NCBI RefSeq assembly: GCF_016031615.1
Contig: NZ_JACYXC010000001.1
Coordinates: 248,001-312,000 of the forward strand
Reading direction: 5' to 3'
Origin: Streptomyces pactum
Lineage (GTDB): Bacteria > Actinomycetota > Actinomycetes > Streptomycetales > Streptomycetaceae
DNA length: 64,000 bases
The notes under the pieces are model-generated. The model had not been told where the DNA came from. It made no database searches and saw only the letters and a program-made list of their open reading frames with translations. Below, piece by piece: positions 32,335 to 41,383 of the stretch. Numbering within the stretch: the stretch's first letter is position 1; each line of letters opens with the position of its first letter. The position numbers and the translations under genes are program-made.

Positions 32335-34005
32335 TCACTCCCCGGACAGGACCGCCTGGGCGGCCCGCCGGGCCTCCTCGGCGGAGTCGGTGGCGCGGGC
32401 GGCGGCGGCGGCGCGTTCGCACTGGGCGAGGGTGTGCTGGGCCAGCGCGGCCCGGACGTACGGGATGGCGGTGGCGCTCATGGACAGGCTGGTGACGCCC
32501 AGTCCGGTGAGCACGCAGGCCAGCAGCGGGTCGGCGGCGGCCTCCCCGCACACCCCGCAGCTCTTGTCCTCCTCGCGGGCGGCCTCGGCGGCCAGCGCGA
32601 CCAGGTCCAGCAGGGCCGGCTGCCACGGGTCCTGCAGCCGGGAGACGGCGCCGACCTGCCGGTCGGCGGCGAAGGTGTACTGGGCCAGGTCGTTGGTGCC
32701 CAGGGAGAGGAACTCCACCTCGCGCAGGATCGACCGGGCGCGCAGCGCGGCGGAGGGGATCTCCACCATGGCGCCGGCCTTGGCCTGCAGCCCGGCCTCG
32801 CGGCAGGCGTCGGCGAAGGCCCGGGCGTCGGTGCGGTCGGCGACCATCGGCGCCATCACCTCCAGGTGCACCGGCAGTCCCTCGGCGGCCCGGGCCAGCG
32901 CCGCCAGCTGGGTGCGGAGCACCTCGGGGTGGTCCAGCAGGGTCCGCAGCCCGCGCACGCCCAGGGCGGGGTTGGGCTCGTCGGCGGGGGTGAGGAAGTC
33001 CAGCGGCTTGTCCGCCCCGGCGTCCAGGACCCGTACCACCACCCGGCCCTCCGGGAACGCCTCCAGGACCTTCCGGTAGGCGTCGGCCTGGGTCTCCAGG
33101 GAGGGGGCGGTGCGGTGGTCGTCCAGGAAGAGGAACTCGGTGCGGAACAGGCCCACGCCCTCCGCCCCGGCCTCCACCGCGGCGGCCACGTCCGCCGGGC
33201 CGCCGACGTTGGCCAGCAGCGGCACCCGGTGGCCGTCCGAGGTCGCCCCGGGGCCGCTGGACGCGGCGAGGGCGGCGCGGCGTTCGGCGGCGGCCCGCTC
33301 CAGCTCCGCCCGTCGCCCGTCGCCCGGCTCCACGTGCACCTCGCCGGTGCTGCCGTCCACCGCGACCACGGTGCCCTCGGTCAGTTCGCAGGCGCCCGGC
33401 AGCGCCACCACGGCCGGCACGCCCAGGGCGCGGGCGAGGATCGCGCTGTGGCTGGTCGGGCCGCCCTCCTCGGTCACGAAGCCCAGCACCAGCGCCGGGT
33501 CGAGCAGTGCGGTGTCGGCGGGCGCCAGGTCCCGGGCGATCAGCACGAACGGCTCGTCGCTGTCGGGCACCCCGGGCATCGGCACGCCCAGCAGCCGGGC
33601 GATGATCCGGTTGCGCACGTCGTCCAGGTCCGCCACCCGTCCGGCCAGGTACTCGCCGGCCTGGGCGAGCAGGGCCCGGTACGAGGCGAAGGCGTCGTAC
33701 ACCGCCCGCTCGGCGGTGCTGCCCACGGCCACCCGGCGGTCGACGTCCGCCAGCAGCTCGGGGTCGGCGGCCATCAGCGCCTGGGCCTCCAGCACGGCCT
33801 GGGCCTGGCCGCCGGCCAGGTTGCCCCGCGCCGTCAGGTCGGCCGACACGGCCTCGACCGCCTGCCGTGCCCGGGCCTGTTCCCGGGGGGCGTCCTCGGC
33901 CGGGATCTGCTTCGCCGGCGGCTCCAGCACGGCGGTACCCATGTGGCGGACCTGGCCGATCGCCACCCCATGGCTGACCCCGACGCCCCGCAGTGTCGTC
34001 TCCAT
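32335..34005 (-). CDS. ptsI: PTS enzyme I (phosphoenolpyruvate-protein phosphotransferase)
   Basis: 556 residues. Phosphohistidine signature GGPTSHSAILARALGVPAVV (His about 189), PEP-binding LLANVGGPADVAAAVEAGAE, GLFRTEFLFL, LEVMAPMV, GAMVEIPSAAL, EFLSLGTNDLAQYTFAADR, and a Cys in SCGVCGEAAADP. Enzyme I takes phosphate from PEP and passes it to HPr; no ptsH is here, as in Streptomyces, where HPr is encoded elsewhere. Last gene of SIS-crr-ptsI. Start ATG 34005 after GAAGGA. Confidence 0.96.
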   Translation of the reverse strand: METTLRGVGVSHGVAIGQVRHMGTAVLEPPAKQIPAEDAPREQARARQAVEAVSADLTARGNLAGGQAQAVLEAQALMAADPELLADVDRRVAVGSTAERAVYDAFASYRALLAQAGEYLAGRVADLDDVRNRIIARLLGVPMPGVPDSDEPFVLIARDLAPADTALLDPALVLGFVTEEGGPTSHSAILARALGVPAVVALPGACELTEGTVVAVDGSTGEVHVEPGDGRRAELERAAAERRAALAASSGPGATSDGHRVPLLANVGGPADVAAAVEAGAEGVGLFRTEFLFLDDHRTAPSLETQADAYRKVLEAFPEGRVVVRVLDAGADKPLDFLTPADEPNPALGVRGLRTLLDHPEVLRTQLAALARAAEGLPVHLEVMAPMVADRTDARAFADACREAGLQAKAGAMVEIPSAALRARSILREVEFLSLGTNDLAQYTFAADRQVGAVSRLQDPWQPALLDLVALAAEAAREEDKSCGVCGEAAADPLLACVLTGLGVTSLSMSATAIPYVRAALAQHTLAQCERAAAAARATDSAEEARRAAQAVLSGE

Positions 34006-34083
34006 TACGTCCTTCTCCGAATCGAGCGGTGCCGTCCCAGCAGCCACCGCGGGTTCACCGGCCCGGGCGGGCCGCGGCCGGGG

Positions 34084-34533
34084 TCACTGCCAGCCGAACA
34101 GGGTGTCGCCGATCGCCACCTCGCCGGCCTCGCGGAGGTCGGTGAGGGCCTCGGCGGTGGCCTCCAGGGCGACGACGGGGCAGACCGGCGACTTGCCGGC
34201 CTCCTCCACCGCCGCCGGGTTCCAGCGCACCACGGCCTGGCCGCGGGTCACCGTGTCCCCCTTGGCGACCAGCAGTTCGAAGCCCTCGCCGCCGAGCTGC
34301 ACGGTGTCGATGCCCAGGTGGGTGAGGACGCCGCGGCCCTCGGCGTCGACGACGACGTACGCGTGCGGGTGGAGGGAGACGATGACGCCGTCCACCGGCG
34401 CCACCGCCTCCGACTCCTCGCGCACCGGGTCGATGGCGGTGCCGGGGCCGACCATCGCCCCGGAGAACACCGGGTCGGGCACGGCGGGGAGGCCGATGGC
34501 ACGGCCGGCGAGGGGGGCGGTCACGGTGGTCAT
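34084..34533 (-). CDS. crr: PTS glucose-type EIIA component
   Basis: 149 residues, single EIIA-Glc (PTS_EIIA_1) domain: PLAGRAIGLPAVPDPVFSGA, MVGPGTAIDP, VAPVDGVIVSLHPHAYVV and the phosphorylated His in VLTHLGIDTVQL. It accepts phosphate from HPr and gives it to EIIB domains of sugar permeases such as those for GlcNAc. Lies between SIS and ptsI, as in the crr-ptsI arrangement of Streptomyces. Confidence 0.95.
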   Translation of the reverse strand: MTTVTAPLAGRAIGLPAVPDPVFSGAMVGPGTAIDPVREESEAVAPVDGVIVSLHPHAYVVVDAEGRGVLTHLGIDTVQLGGEGFELLVAKGDTVTRGQAVVRWNPAAVEEAGKSPVCPVVALEATAEALTDLREAGEVAIGDTLFGWQ

Positions 34534-34610
34534 GGAGAGCCTTTCGGGCGCTGGGGCAGGGCACCGGACGGGCGCGGCGGCGCGTGCCGCCGCGCTCCTC
34601 CGGTCGGTGT

Positions 34611-35687
34611 TCAGTTCGTCTTGGTGACCTTGGCCAGGGCGCGCGGCGCGTCCGGGTCCTGGCCGCGGGCGATGGTGACCTCGTAGGCCAGCTGCTGCAG
34701 CGGCAGGATCTCCAGGATGGGCTGGAGTTCCTCGGCGACGCCACGGGTGGGCAGCGCGAATCCCGCGGACGCCTGGGCCACCTGGGCGTCCGGGCCCACC
34801 ACGACCAGGTCGGCGCCCCGGCCGCGGAGGCGGTCCAGCACCGGCTGGAGCGCCTCCCCGCCCCGGCCCTCGGTCACCACGGCGATGACCGGCGAGACGT
34901 TGTCCACCATGGCGAGCGGGCCGTGCAGCAGATCGGCGCCGGAGTAGGCCAGGGCCGGTATGTAGCTGGTCTCCATCAGCTTCAGCGCGGCCTCCTTGGC
35001 GGTGGGGTAGCCGTAGCCGCGGGAGGTGATCACCATCCGCTCGGCGAAGCGGTAGCGGGAGGCCAGCCGGGCGACCTCGTCCCGGCGGCCGAGGATCTCC
35101 TCGGCGAGGTCGGGCAGGGCGTGGGCCGCGGCCCCGTCGGCGCCGCGCAGGCCCTGCCCGAGCAGGTAGAGCGCGAGCAGCGAGGCGGTGTAGGTCTTGG
35201 TGGCCGGCAGCGCCTTCTCCGGGCCGGCCAGCAGGTCGATGCTGTACTCGGAGACCGCGGCCAGCGGCGAGTCGGGATTGTTGGTGACCGCCAGGGTGAT
35301 GGCGCCGGCGCGCCGGGCGGCCTGGGTGGAGGCCACCAGGTCCGGCGAGCCGCCCGACTGGCTCACCGTGACGGCGAGCACGCCGCTGAGGTCCGGGCGC
35401 GCGCCGTAGACGGTGGTGGTGGACATGGAGGTCAGCCCGCACGGCAGGCCCAGCTCGATCTCCAGCAGGTACTTCATGTACAGCGCGGCGTTGTCGGAGG
35501 TGCCGCGGGCGGTGAGCAGGACGAAGCGCGGGTGGCGGGCCGCGATGGCCTGCGCCACCTCACGGATCCGCGGGGCGCCGTCCCGGAGGATCCGGCGCAG
35601 CACCGCGGGCTGCTCCGCCATCTCGCCGGACATGATGTGGCCGGGGCGCTCGCTTCGCTCGGGGTGTCCCGGGGCCGGGGCGGACAT
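34611..35687 (-). CDS. SIS-domain aminosugar isomerase/deaminase (NagB-II/AgaS-like)
   Basis: 358 residues with two SIS domains: LLTARGTSDNAALYMKYLLE, VSQSGGSPDLVAST, TNNPDSPL; then YGYPTAKEAALKLMETSYIP and DLLHGPLAMVD, as in the isomerase half of GlmS. It has no glutaminase domain. Members act as glucosamine-6-phosphate deaminases or isomerases, which fits a gene cotranscribed with PTS components that import GlcNAc. GGAGG upstream of ATG 35687; twin dre-like sites sit about 80 nt upstream. Confidence 0.88.
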   Translation of the reverse strand: MSAPAPGHPERSERPGHIMSGEMAEQPAVLRRILRDGAPRIREVAQAIAARHPRFVLLTARGTSDNAALYMKYLLEIELGLPCGLTSMSTTTVYGARPDLSGVLAVTVSQSGGSPDLVASTQAARRAGAITLAVTNNPDSPLAAVSEYSIDLLAGPEKALPATKTYTASLLALYLLGQGLRGADGAAAHALPDLAEEILGRRDEVARLASRYRFAERMVITSRGYGYPTAKEAALKLMETSYIPALAYSGADLLHGPLAMVDNVSPVIAVVTEGRGGEALQPVLDRLRGRGADLVVVGPDAQVAQASAGFALPTRGVAEELQPILEILPLQQLAYEVTIARGQDPDAPRALAKVTKTN

Positions 35688-35762
35688 TGCGGGGTTCCTC
35701 CAGGGGGGGCAGACGGGGGCGCGGGGGCGGGGCGTACGTAACTTTTAGCCCATGGACCGACC

Positions 35763-35791
35763 AGAGGTCTAGTCCACCGGTCTAGTCCACT
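35763..35791. promoter_or_regulatory. Two tandem DasR-responsive (dre-like) elements
   Basis: Site 1, AGAGGTCTAGTCCACC (35763-35778), and site 2, ACCGGTCTAGTCCACT (35776-35791), overlap slightly. Against the Streptomyces dre consensus A(C/G)TGGTCTAGACCA(C/G)T I count 13 and 14 matches of 16. They lie upstream of SIS-crr-ptsI, so GlcN-6-P-sensitive repression by DasR is expected. Confidence 0.8.
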
Positions 35792-36226
35792 CTACGGCCC
35801 CCGGGCGGGTGCTCGCCGGGGGCCCCGTGGCCCCTCCCGCGCGGCCGGGCGCCCCCGTGGCCGTCCCGCCGGCGCCCGGCGCCGGGCGGGCTCCGCGGTC
35901 CCCGCGAGCGGGCCCGGCAAGCGGTCCTCCGGCGCGGCTCGCCGGAGCGGCGCGGACCCTCCGGTGACCACCCGCCGCACCGCCGGATGCCCTCGCGTAC
36001 GCTCCGGCGCGGACCGCGGTGCCGCACCCCTGGCGTACCCCGGTGCGCGTGGGTCAGGCCCGCGCGCCGGGGGCCGCCGGGGCGGCGGGCGGCACGCGGT
36101 CTGCCAACCGGTGGTCCCCGAAGGTCTTCCCGGCCGGTCGCACGGTTTTTCGTTATCCCCGCGCGCCGGCGCGGTCTCCCAGGTGTAACGCCACGTAGGG
36201 CCGACGAGGAACGACGAGGAAAGTGA
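35792..36226. other. Intergenic stretch, no gene
   Basis: 435 nt, mostly very GC-rich, with an AT-richer patch at 36145-36160 (TTTTTCGTTATCC) that is the likely promoter of the sigma-CAP gene, and TGTAAC at 36183-36188. No supported reading frame. Confidence 0.45.
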
Positions 36227-37900
36227 GTGGGACAGGCCGTGATCGGTGAACACGACCCCCTGGTGAGTGCGGCACGGGCCGGGGACGAGCGGGCGCAGGA
36301 CGAACTGGTGGCGGCGTATCTGCCGCTGGTCTACAACGTCGTCGGCCGCGCGCTGCACGGGCACGCGGACGTGGACGACGTGGTGCAGGAGACCATGCTG
36401 CGGGCGCTGGCGGGCCTGGGCACGCTGCGCGATCCGGCGAGCTTCCGCTCCTGGCTGGTGGCCATCGCCATGAACGAGGTCCGCCGGCACTGGCGCGAGC
36501 GGCCGCCCGGTGACGCCCCGCGCCCGCTCCAGGAGGCGCACGACGTGGCGGACCCGGGCGCCGACTTCGTGGACCTCACCATTCTCCGGCTCGGTCTGGT
36601 GGGGCAGCGGCGGGAGACCGCCGAGGCCACCCGCTGGCTGGACACCGACGACCGGGCGCTGCTGTCGCTGTGGTGGCTGGAGGTGTCCGGGCAGCTCACC
36701 CGGGCCGAGGTGGCCGCCGCGATGGAGCTGTCCCCGCAGCACACGGCGGTGCGGGTGCAGCGGATGAAGGCCCAGCTGGAGACCGCCCGGGTGGTGGTCC
36801 GGGCGCTGGCCGCGAACCCGGGGTGCGCGTCGCTGGGGGAGCTGACCGCCGCCTGGGACGGTGTGCCCTCGGCGCTGTGGCGCAAGCGCCTGGCCCGGCA
36901 CGTACGGGACTGCCCCGACTGCTCGGGGCACGGCAGCGGCCTGGTGGTGGCCGAGCGGCTGCTGGTGGGGCTGGCCCTGGTCCCGCTGCCGGCGGCACCG
37001 GCCGGCGCCTGGCTCATGGCGGGTACGCCCGACATACCGGTGGCGGCCGCGTACCCGGTGCCCGGTGGCGCGCCCGGCACCGACGCCGCCGCCCGGTCCG
37101 GCGCCGGCACTCCCCCGGCCGGCGCCGGCACCTCTTCCCCGTCCGGCGCCGGTGCGTCCGCCCCGGCCGGTCCGGCCGCGGGCCGCCACCGGCTGCCGCG
37201 CCGCCGGCGTACCGCGGCCGTGTCGGTGGCGGCGGGCGTCGTCGTGCTGGTGACCGCCGGCGCCATCCACTCCGCGACCCGGTCCTCCGACGACGACCAC
37301 AAGGCGGTCCGCAAGGCCCCCGCGGCGCCGGCCGCCGCGCCCTCGGCCTCCCCTCCCCCGCCCGGCCGTCGGCCACCGCGAAGGCCACGCCGACGCCGAG
37401 CGCGTCGCCCTCGGCCACCCGCTCCACCCGCCCGCCGCGCAGCCCCCGGCCGTCCCCGTCCACCACGCCGGCGGCCCGTCCCACCACCACCGCCCCGGCC
37501 GCCCCGCCGGCCCCGGCGGCGACCCGGCGGCGGCGAGGTGGTCCAACTGGTCAACGCCGAGCGGGCCCGGAACGGCTGCGCCCCGATGAGCGTCAACAGC
37601 CGGCTGACCGCCGCGGCGCAGGGCCACTCCGACGACATGGCGCGGCGCGACTTCTTCGACCACACCAACCCGGACGGGGCGGGCCCCGGGGAACGCATCA
37701 CCGCCGCGGGGTACCGGTGGAGCACCTACGGGGAGAACATCGCCGCGGGGCAGCGCACGGCGGCGGACGTGATGCGGTCGTGGATGGACAGCCCGGGCCA
37801 CCGGGCGAACATCCTGAACTGCTCCTTCACCGAGATCGGCATCGGCTACCGGGAGGGGGCCGGCGGCCCCTGGTGGACCCAGAACTTCGGGGCCCGGTGA
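36227..37900 (+). CDS. ECF sigma-like factor fused through a membrane helix to an extracellular CAP domain
   Basis: 557 residues. Residues about 10-95 are sigma region 2 (LVAAYLPLVYNVVGRALHGH, DVDDVVQETMLRAL, FRSWLVAIAMNEVRRHW); 140-195 are region 4 (LTRAEVAAAMELSPQHTAVR). At 225-232, HVRDCPDC is an H-x3-C-x2-C zinc motif as in anti-sigma factors. A basic stop and helix 329-350 (AAVSVAAGVVVLVTAGAI) cross the membrane; 437-557 is a CAP/SCP domain (GHSDDMARRDFFDHTNP, YGENIA, SPGHRANILNC, GIGY). The linker 376-435 is Arg/Pro-rich here, but the next frame reads Ser/Thr/Pro with proper GC3, so two compensating indels are likely (near 37355-37370 and 37530). Confidence 0.82.
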   Translation: MGQAVIGEHDPLVSAARAGDERAQDELVAAYLPLVYNVVGRALHGHADVDDVVQETMLRALAGLGTLRDPASFRSWLVAIAMNEVRRHWRERPPGDAPRPLQEAHDVADPGADFVDLTILRLGLVGQRRETAEATRWLDTDDRALLSLWWLEVSGQLTRAEVAAAMELSPQHTAVRVQRMKAQLETARVVVRALAANPGCASLGELTAAWDGVPSALWRKRLARHVRDCPDCSGHGSGLVVAERLLVGLALVPLPAAPAGAWLMAGTPDIPVAAAYPVPGGAPGTDAAARSGAGTPPAGAGTSSPSGAGASAPAGPAAGRHRLPRRRRTAAVSVAAGVVVLVTAGAIHSATRSSDDDHKAVRKAPAAPAAAPSASPPPPGRRPPRRPRRRRARRPRPPAPPARRAAPGRPRPPRRRPVPPPPPRPPRRPRRRPGGGEVVQLVNAERARNGCAPMSVNSRLTAAAQGHSDDMARRDFFDHTNPDGAGPGERITAAGYRWSTYGENIAAGQRTAADVMRSWMDSPGHRANILNCSFTEIGIGYREGAGGPWWTQNFGAR

Positions 37901-38318
37901 GCCCCTGACCGTCCCCGCCGGGGGCGGGCAGGGCCGCGGCCTGCGGCGGGGCGAGGAGCGACGCGCCGGCGCGTGTCCCTCCGCACGGGCCGGCCCGTCG
38001 GTCCGTGCGGTCCGGTCGGACCGCACGGTGATCGCCGACCGGATGCGCGACCGGGGCGCGCCTCCGATGCCGGCCGACCCGGTCCGCCGCAGCCACCGAG
38101 CCGTCCCGGCCCGCGCCCAACGGCCCCACGTGGCGTCCGCCGGGGGCGATGCCGCTCCTGCCGGGAAGACCTGGAAGGCCGACCCGGTGGTCGGGCGGCG
38201 GAGCCACGAACCGGCCCGGCAGGTCCGGTACCGGTGGGACCGGCGGTTCCGGATCCGGCTGCTGCTCGCCCCCCGCCCCCGGCACGCCCGGCGGAGGCGG
38301 CAGGCGCCGCCGAAGGGA
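37901..38318. other. Intergenic stretch, no gene
   Basis: 418 nt between the convergent sigma-CAP and LysE genes. Contains the hairpin listed next; the rest is GC-rich, and the frames across it lack GC3 bias and ribosome sites. Confidence 0.5.
38003..38028 (+). terminator. Hairpin terminator, 12-bp arms
   Basis: CCGTGCGGTCCG (38003-38014), loop GT, exact complement 38017-38028. Confidence 0.6.
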
Positions 38319-38951
38319 TCAGGACTCCGGGATCAGCAGCTGGACGGCGAGCACGGCGATCAGGGCGCTGGAGGCCAGAGCGGTGATGAGCCGCCCGCGG
38401 TCGCCGGTCAGGGCCCGGCCGAGCACTGCTCCGCCGCCGGCGAGGAGCAGTTGCCAGCTGGCGGACGCCGCGAAGGCGGCGAGCACGAAGACGGCCTGTT
38501 CCGGCAGACCGGGATCCGCCGTCGTCCGGCTGCCGAGCACGAGCGCCGCGAAGTAGGTGATGGTCAGGGGGTTCAGCATCGTCATGCCCAGCAGCCCCAG
38601 GTAGGCCCGGGCAGGGCTGACGGGGGCCGTGTCCGGCCGCGTGGACGTCCGGCGGTCGCGGAACCGGGTGATCGCCCCGGCACCGCCGTGGACCGCCAGC
38701 GCCATGAGCACCACCGCCGAAACCCAGCGCAGGGGAAGGGCGATCGGTGTGATGACGCCGGTGAGCGCGGAACCCCCGGCCACGGCGATCAGCGCGTAGA
38801 GGCCGTCGGCGGTCGCGACGCCCGCGGCGGCGGCAGCGCCCACCTTCAGGGACGTCCGGGCGGTGAGCGCCACCAGGTACGCCGCGACCGCTCCCACCGG
38901 CATGGCGATGCCGTAGCCGGCGAGGAGGCCCGCGACCAGGGCGGCGGTCAC
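38319..38951 (-). CDS. LysE/RhtB-family amino-acid exporter
   Basis: About 210 residues, six membrane helices: ALVAGLLAGYGIAMPVGAVA, AAAAGVATADGLYALIAVAG, WVSAVVLMALAVHGG, then LGLLGMTMLNPLTITYFAAL (LysE-family P-x-x-x-x-x-F/Y motif) and two C-terminal helices. Exports an amino acid or related compound. Start uncertain: GTG 38951 gives the usual family length, GTG 38984 adds 11 residues; neither has a strong ribosome site. No neighbour suggests the substrate. Confidence 0.82.
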   Translation of the reverse strand: MTAALVAGLLAGYGIAMPVGAVAAYLVALTARTSLKVGAAAAAGVATADGLYALIAVAGGSALTGVITPIALPLRWVSAVVLMALAVHGGAGAITRFRDRRTSTRPDTAPVSPARAYLGLLGMTMLNPLTITYFAALVLGSRTTADPGLPEQAVFVLAAFAASASWQLLLAGGGAVLGRALTGDRGRLITALASSALIAVLAVQLLIPES

Positions 38952-38984
38952 GTGTGCGCGGGTAGCGGCCTCCCCGGTCGGCAC

Positions 38985-39644
38985 GCCTGCTGTCGGCCTC
39001 GCACCGATCGGACGGCGGAGGACGGCGGCGGGACGGCGGGGATCGTGGTCATGGACGGATACTGCGGTGGCGGGCTGCGCGCGGCAACTGGTTTTCCCGC
39101 GCCGCGGCACCGTCCGGACACCGAACGGCCGGGTGGCGCCGGACCGGCTCAGGCACCCGTTCGACACCCCGGCCGTCGGTGCGCTCGCCGGCGCCGTGGT
39201 CCGGAGCGCGCCTCCCCTTGTGCATCCGCCGTCATGTCCGGGCGACGGAGCGGCCCGGCCCTCCCCGGCGCGGTCCGGCGGTCGGCGGTGGACCCGCCGG
39301 GCGCCGCGCCGCCGCCGGAAGGCCCGCCCCACACGCGGCACGCACGTCCCCGGCCGCCGGGCCCGGGGTGCGACGCCGGTGGGGGCCACCCCCGCCGCTG
39401 GGGCGCGGGCCCCGCCGCGACCGGGGGCCTCCGCGCGGTGTCCCTCCGGCCCGGACGGCGAGGGCGGACGCGGGCCCAGCGGCACCGAAGGACACCTGCT
39501 GAGCCCCCGGAAGCCGCCTGGGGCCGGCTGCGCGACTCCGCAGGGGGCACCCGGAGGGGGCACCCGGGCGGCGTCCCGCACGCCCGTACCCGGCCGTCCC
39601 CTTCCGGTCCTTCCCGGCGGCGGCTCCGCGCGTCCCGCCGGCGG
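38985..39644. other. Long intergenic stretch, no gene
   Basis: About 660 nt, GC-rich, between the LysE start and the end of the Rieske oxidoreductase. Several long frames cross it on both strands but are Arg/Pro/Gly low complexity without codon bias. An ATG on the minus strand at about 39053 could open a short leader that ends exactly over the LysE GTG; unproven. Confidence 0.45.
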
Positions 39645-41207
39645 TCAGTCCTCCCCGTCTCCGCGCGCCGCAGGCTCCTCGCCGGCACCGCTCCCCGCCT
39701 CCCCCTCGTCCAGGTCCCGGCGGGCCAGCGGGGTGTTGGCGGGGCCCTGGAGCACCCGGCCGTCGGTGCCGAAGCGGGAGCCGTGGCAGGGGCACTCCCA
39801 GGTGGTCTCGGCGGCGTTGAAGGAGACCAGGCACCCCAGGTGGGTGCAGCGCGCGCTCAGCGTGTGCAGGGTGCCGTCGGGGGCCCGGTACACCGCGCGG
39901 TGGCCGGCCCCGACGCGGACCACCGCCCCGGTGCCCGGGGCGATGTCCGCCACCGCGCGGGGACCGGCGGCGGACAGCCGGTCGCCGACGAAGTGCTGCG
40001 CCACCCCGGCCTGGTGCTTGAGGAAGGGCGGCAGTTCGCGGAGCGCGGAGCGCATCCGCCGCGGGTCGTACAGCCGGGCCCAGGGCGGTTCCTCGCCGGT
40101 GAGCAGCGCGGTCAGCAGCCGGCCGGCCAGCACGCCGCCGGTCATGCCCCAGCCGGCGAAGCCGGTGGCGACGTAGGTGTTGCGGGCGCCGGGGTGCAGC
40201 GGACCGATCAGGGGGACCGTGTCGGTCGGGTCGGCGTCCTGGGCGGCCCAGCGGTGGGTGATGCCGGTGACCGGGAAGTGCTCGCGGGTCCACGCCTCCA
40301 GCCGCCGGAACCCCTCGGGGGCGTGCCCGGTGCCGGGGGTGAAGCTCTCCCCGGTGACGATGAGCAGGCGCCGGCCGTCGGGGCCGGGGGCGGTGCGCAC
40401 CGAGCGCTTGCCGTCCTCGGAGGTGATGAACATGCCGCCGGGGTCGGCGGTCTCCGGGATCGGCCCGGCAACCACGAGTTCCCGGTGCACCGAGAGCCGG
40501 GTGAACAGCAGGGCCCGGTCGAAGACCGGGTAGTGGGTGGCGACGACGACCTGCCCGGCCGTCACCTGGTGCCCGTCCTCGGTGGTGAGCCGGCAGGGGT
40601 CGCCCTCGGTGAGCCCGGTGACCCGGGTCCCCTCGTGGACGCGCCCGCCGCGGGCGACGAGGTCCGCGACCAGGGCGAGGAGGTAGCGGCGCGGGTGGAA
40701 CTGGGCCTGGTGGTCCACCCGGACCGCCCCGGCGACCGGGAACGGCAGGCCGGTGGTGGTGGTGAACTCCGCCGCCAGCCCGGCGTCGCGGGCCGCCTCG
40801 GCCTCGGCGCGCAGCGCGGCGACCTGGCTGTCCCGGGTGGTGTAGGTGTAGGCGGGGCGGCGTTCGAGGTCGCAGTCGATGCCCAGCTCCGCGGTCACCT
40901 CCGCGACCCGCTCCACGGCCGCCTGCTGGGAGTGGGCGTACATCCGGGCCCCCGCCGGGCCCCGGGTGCGGCGCAGGTGGTCGTAGACCTGGTTGTGCAG
41001 GGCGGTGACCTTGGCGGTGGTGTGTCCGGTCGTGCCGCCGGCGACGCGCTGCGCCTCCAGCACCACGACCCGGCGGCCGGCCCGGGTGAGTTCCCAGGCG
41101 GTGGCCAGGCCCGCCACCCCGCCCCCGACGACCGCGACGTCGGCCTCGGTGTCGGCGGTGAGCGGGGGGTGGGTGTCGGCAGGGGCGGTTTCCATCCAGT
41201 ACGACAT
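39645..41207 (-). CDS. FAD-dependent oxidoreductase with C-terminal Rieske domain
   Basis: 520 residues. N-terminal DAO-type FAD domain (VAVVGGGVAGLATAWELTRA, VVVLEAQRVAGGTTGHTTAK; FAD closing motif YVATGFAGWGMTGGVLAG). C-terminal Rieske [2Fe-2S] domain, RCTHLGCLVSF and ECPCHGSRFG (C-x-H ... C-x2-H). This two-domain layout is widespread in soil bacteria; the substrate, perhaps an amine, is unknown. Acidic Glu/Gly tail. It lies 176 nt downstream of the catalase gene on the same strand, which would remove peroxide made by the oxidase. Confidence 0.9.
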   Translation of the reverse strand: MSYWMETAPADTHPPLTADTEADVAVVGGGVAGLATAWELTRAGRRVVVLEAQRVAGGTTGHTTAKVTALHNQVYDHLRRTRGPAGARMYAHSQQAAVERVAEVTAELGIDCDLERRPAYTYTTRDSQVAALRAEAEAARDAGLAAEFTTTTGLPFPVAGAVRVDHQAQFHPRRYLLALVADLVARGGRVHEGTRVTGLTEGDPCRLTTEDGHQVTAGQVVVATHYPVFDRALLFTRLSVHRELVVAGPIPETADPGGMFITSEDGKRSVRTAPGPDGRRLLIVTGESFTPGTGHAPEGFRRLEAWTREHFPVTGITHRWAAQDADPTDTVPLIGPLHPGARNTYVATGFAGWGMTGGVLAGRLLTALLTGEEPPWARLYDPRRMRSALRELPPFLKHQAGVAQHFVGDRLSAAGPRAVADIAPGTGAVVRVGAGHRAVYRAPDGTLHTLSARCTHLGCLVSFNAAETTWECPCHGSRFGTDGRVLQGPANTPLARRDLDEGEAGSGAGEEPAARGDGED

Positions 41208-41383
41208 GGCCGCACGGTCCTTTCCTGGGGCCGGTGGGCGGGCCGGGCCGGCGGCGCGACGGCCCGCCGGTGCGGCGGGTCCGCCGGCGCGCGGCCGCCC
41301 CGTGGGGAGGGGCGCCCCGGCGGGCGCCCGGCGCGGGCCGTCCGGTGCGGGCCGCCGCGGCCGGCCCGGTGGGGTGCCGGGGG

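Noticed and set aside
37827..38285. Minus-strand frame of 152 codons
   Set aside because: Overlaps the end of the CAP domain, no ribosome site, no recognisable fold.
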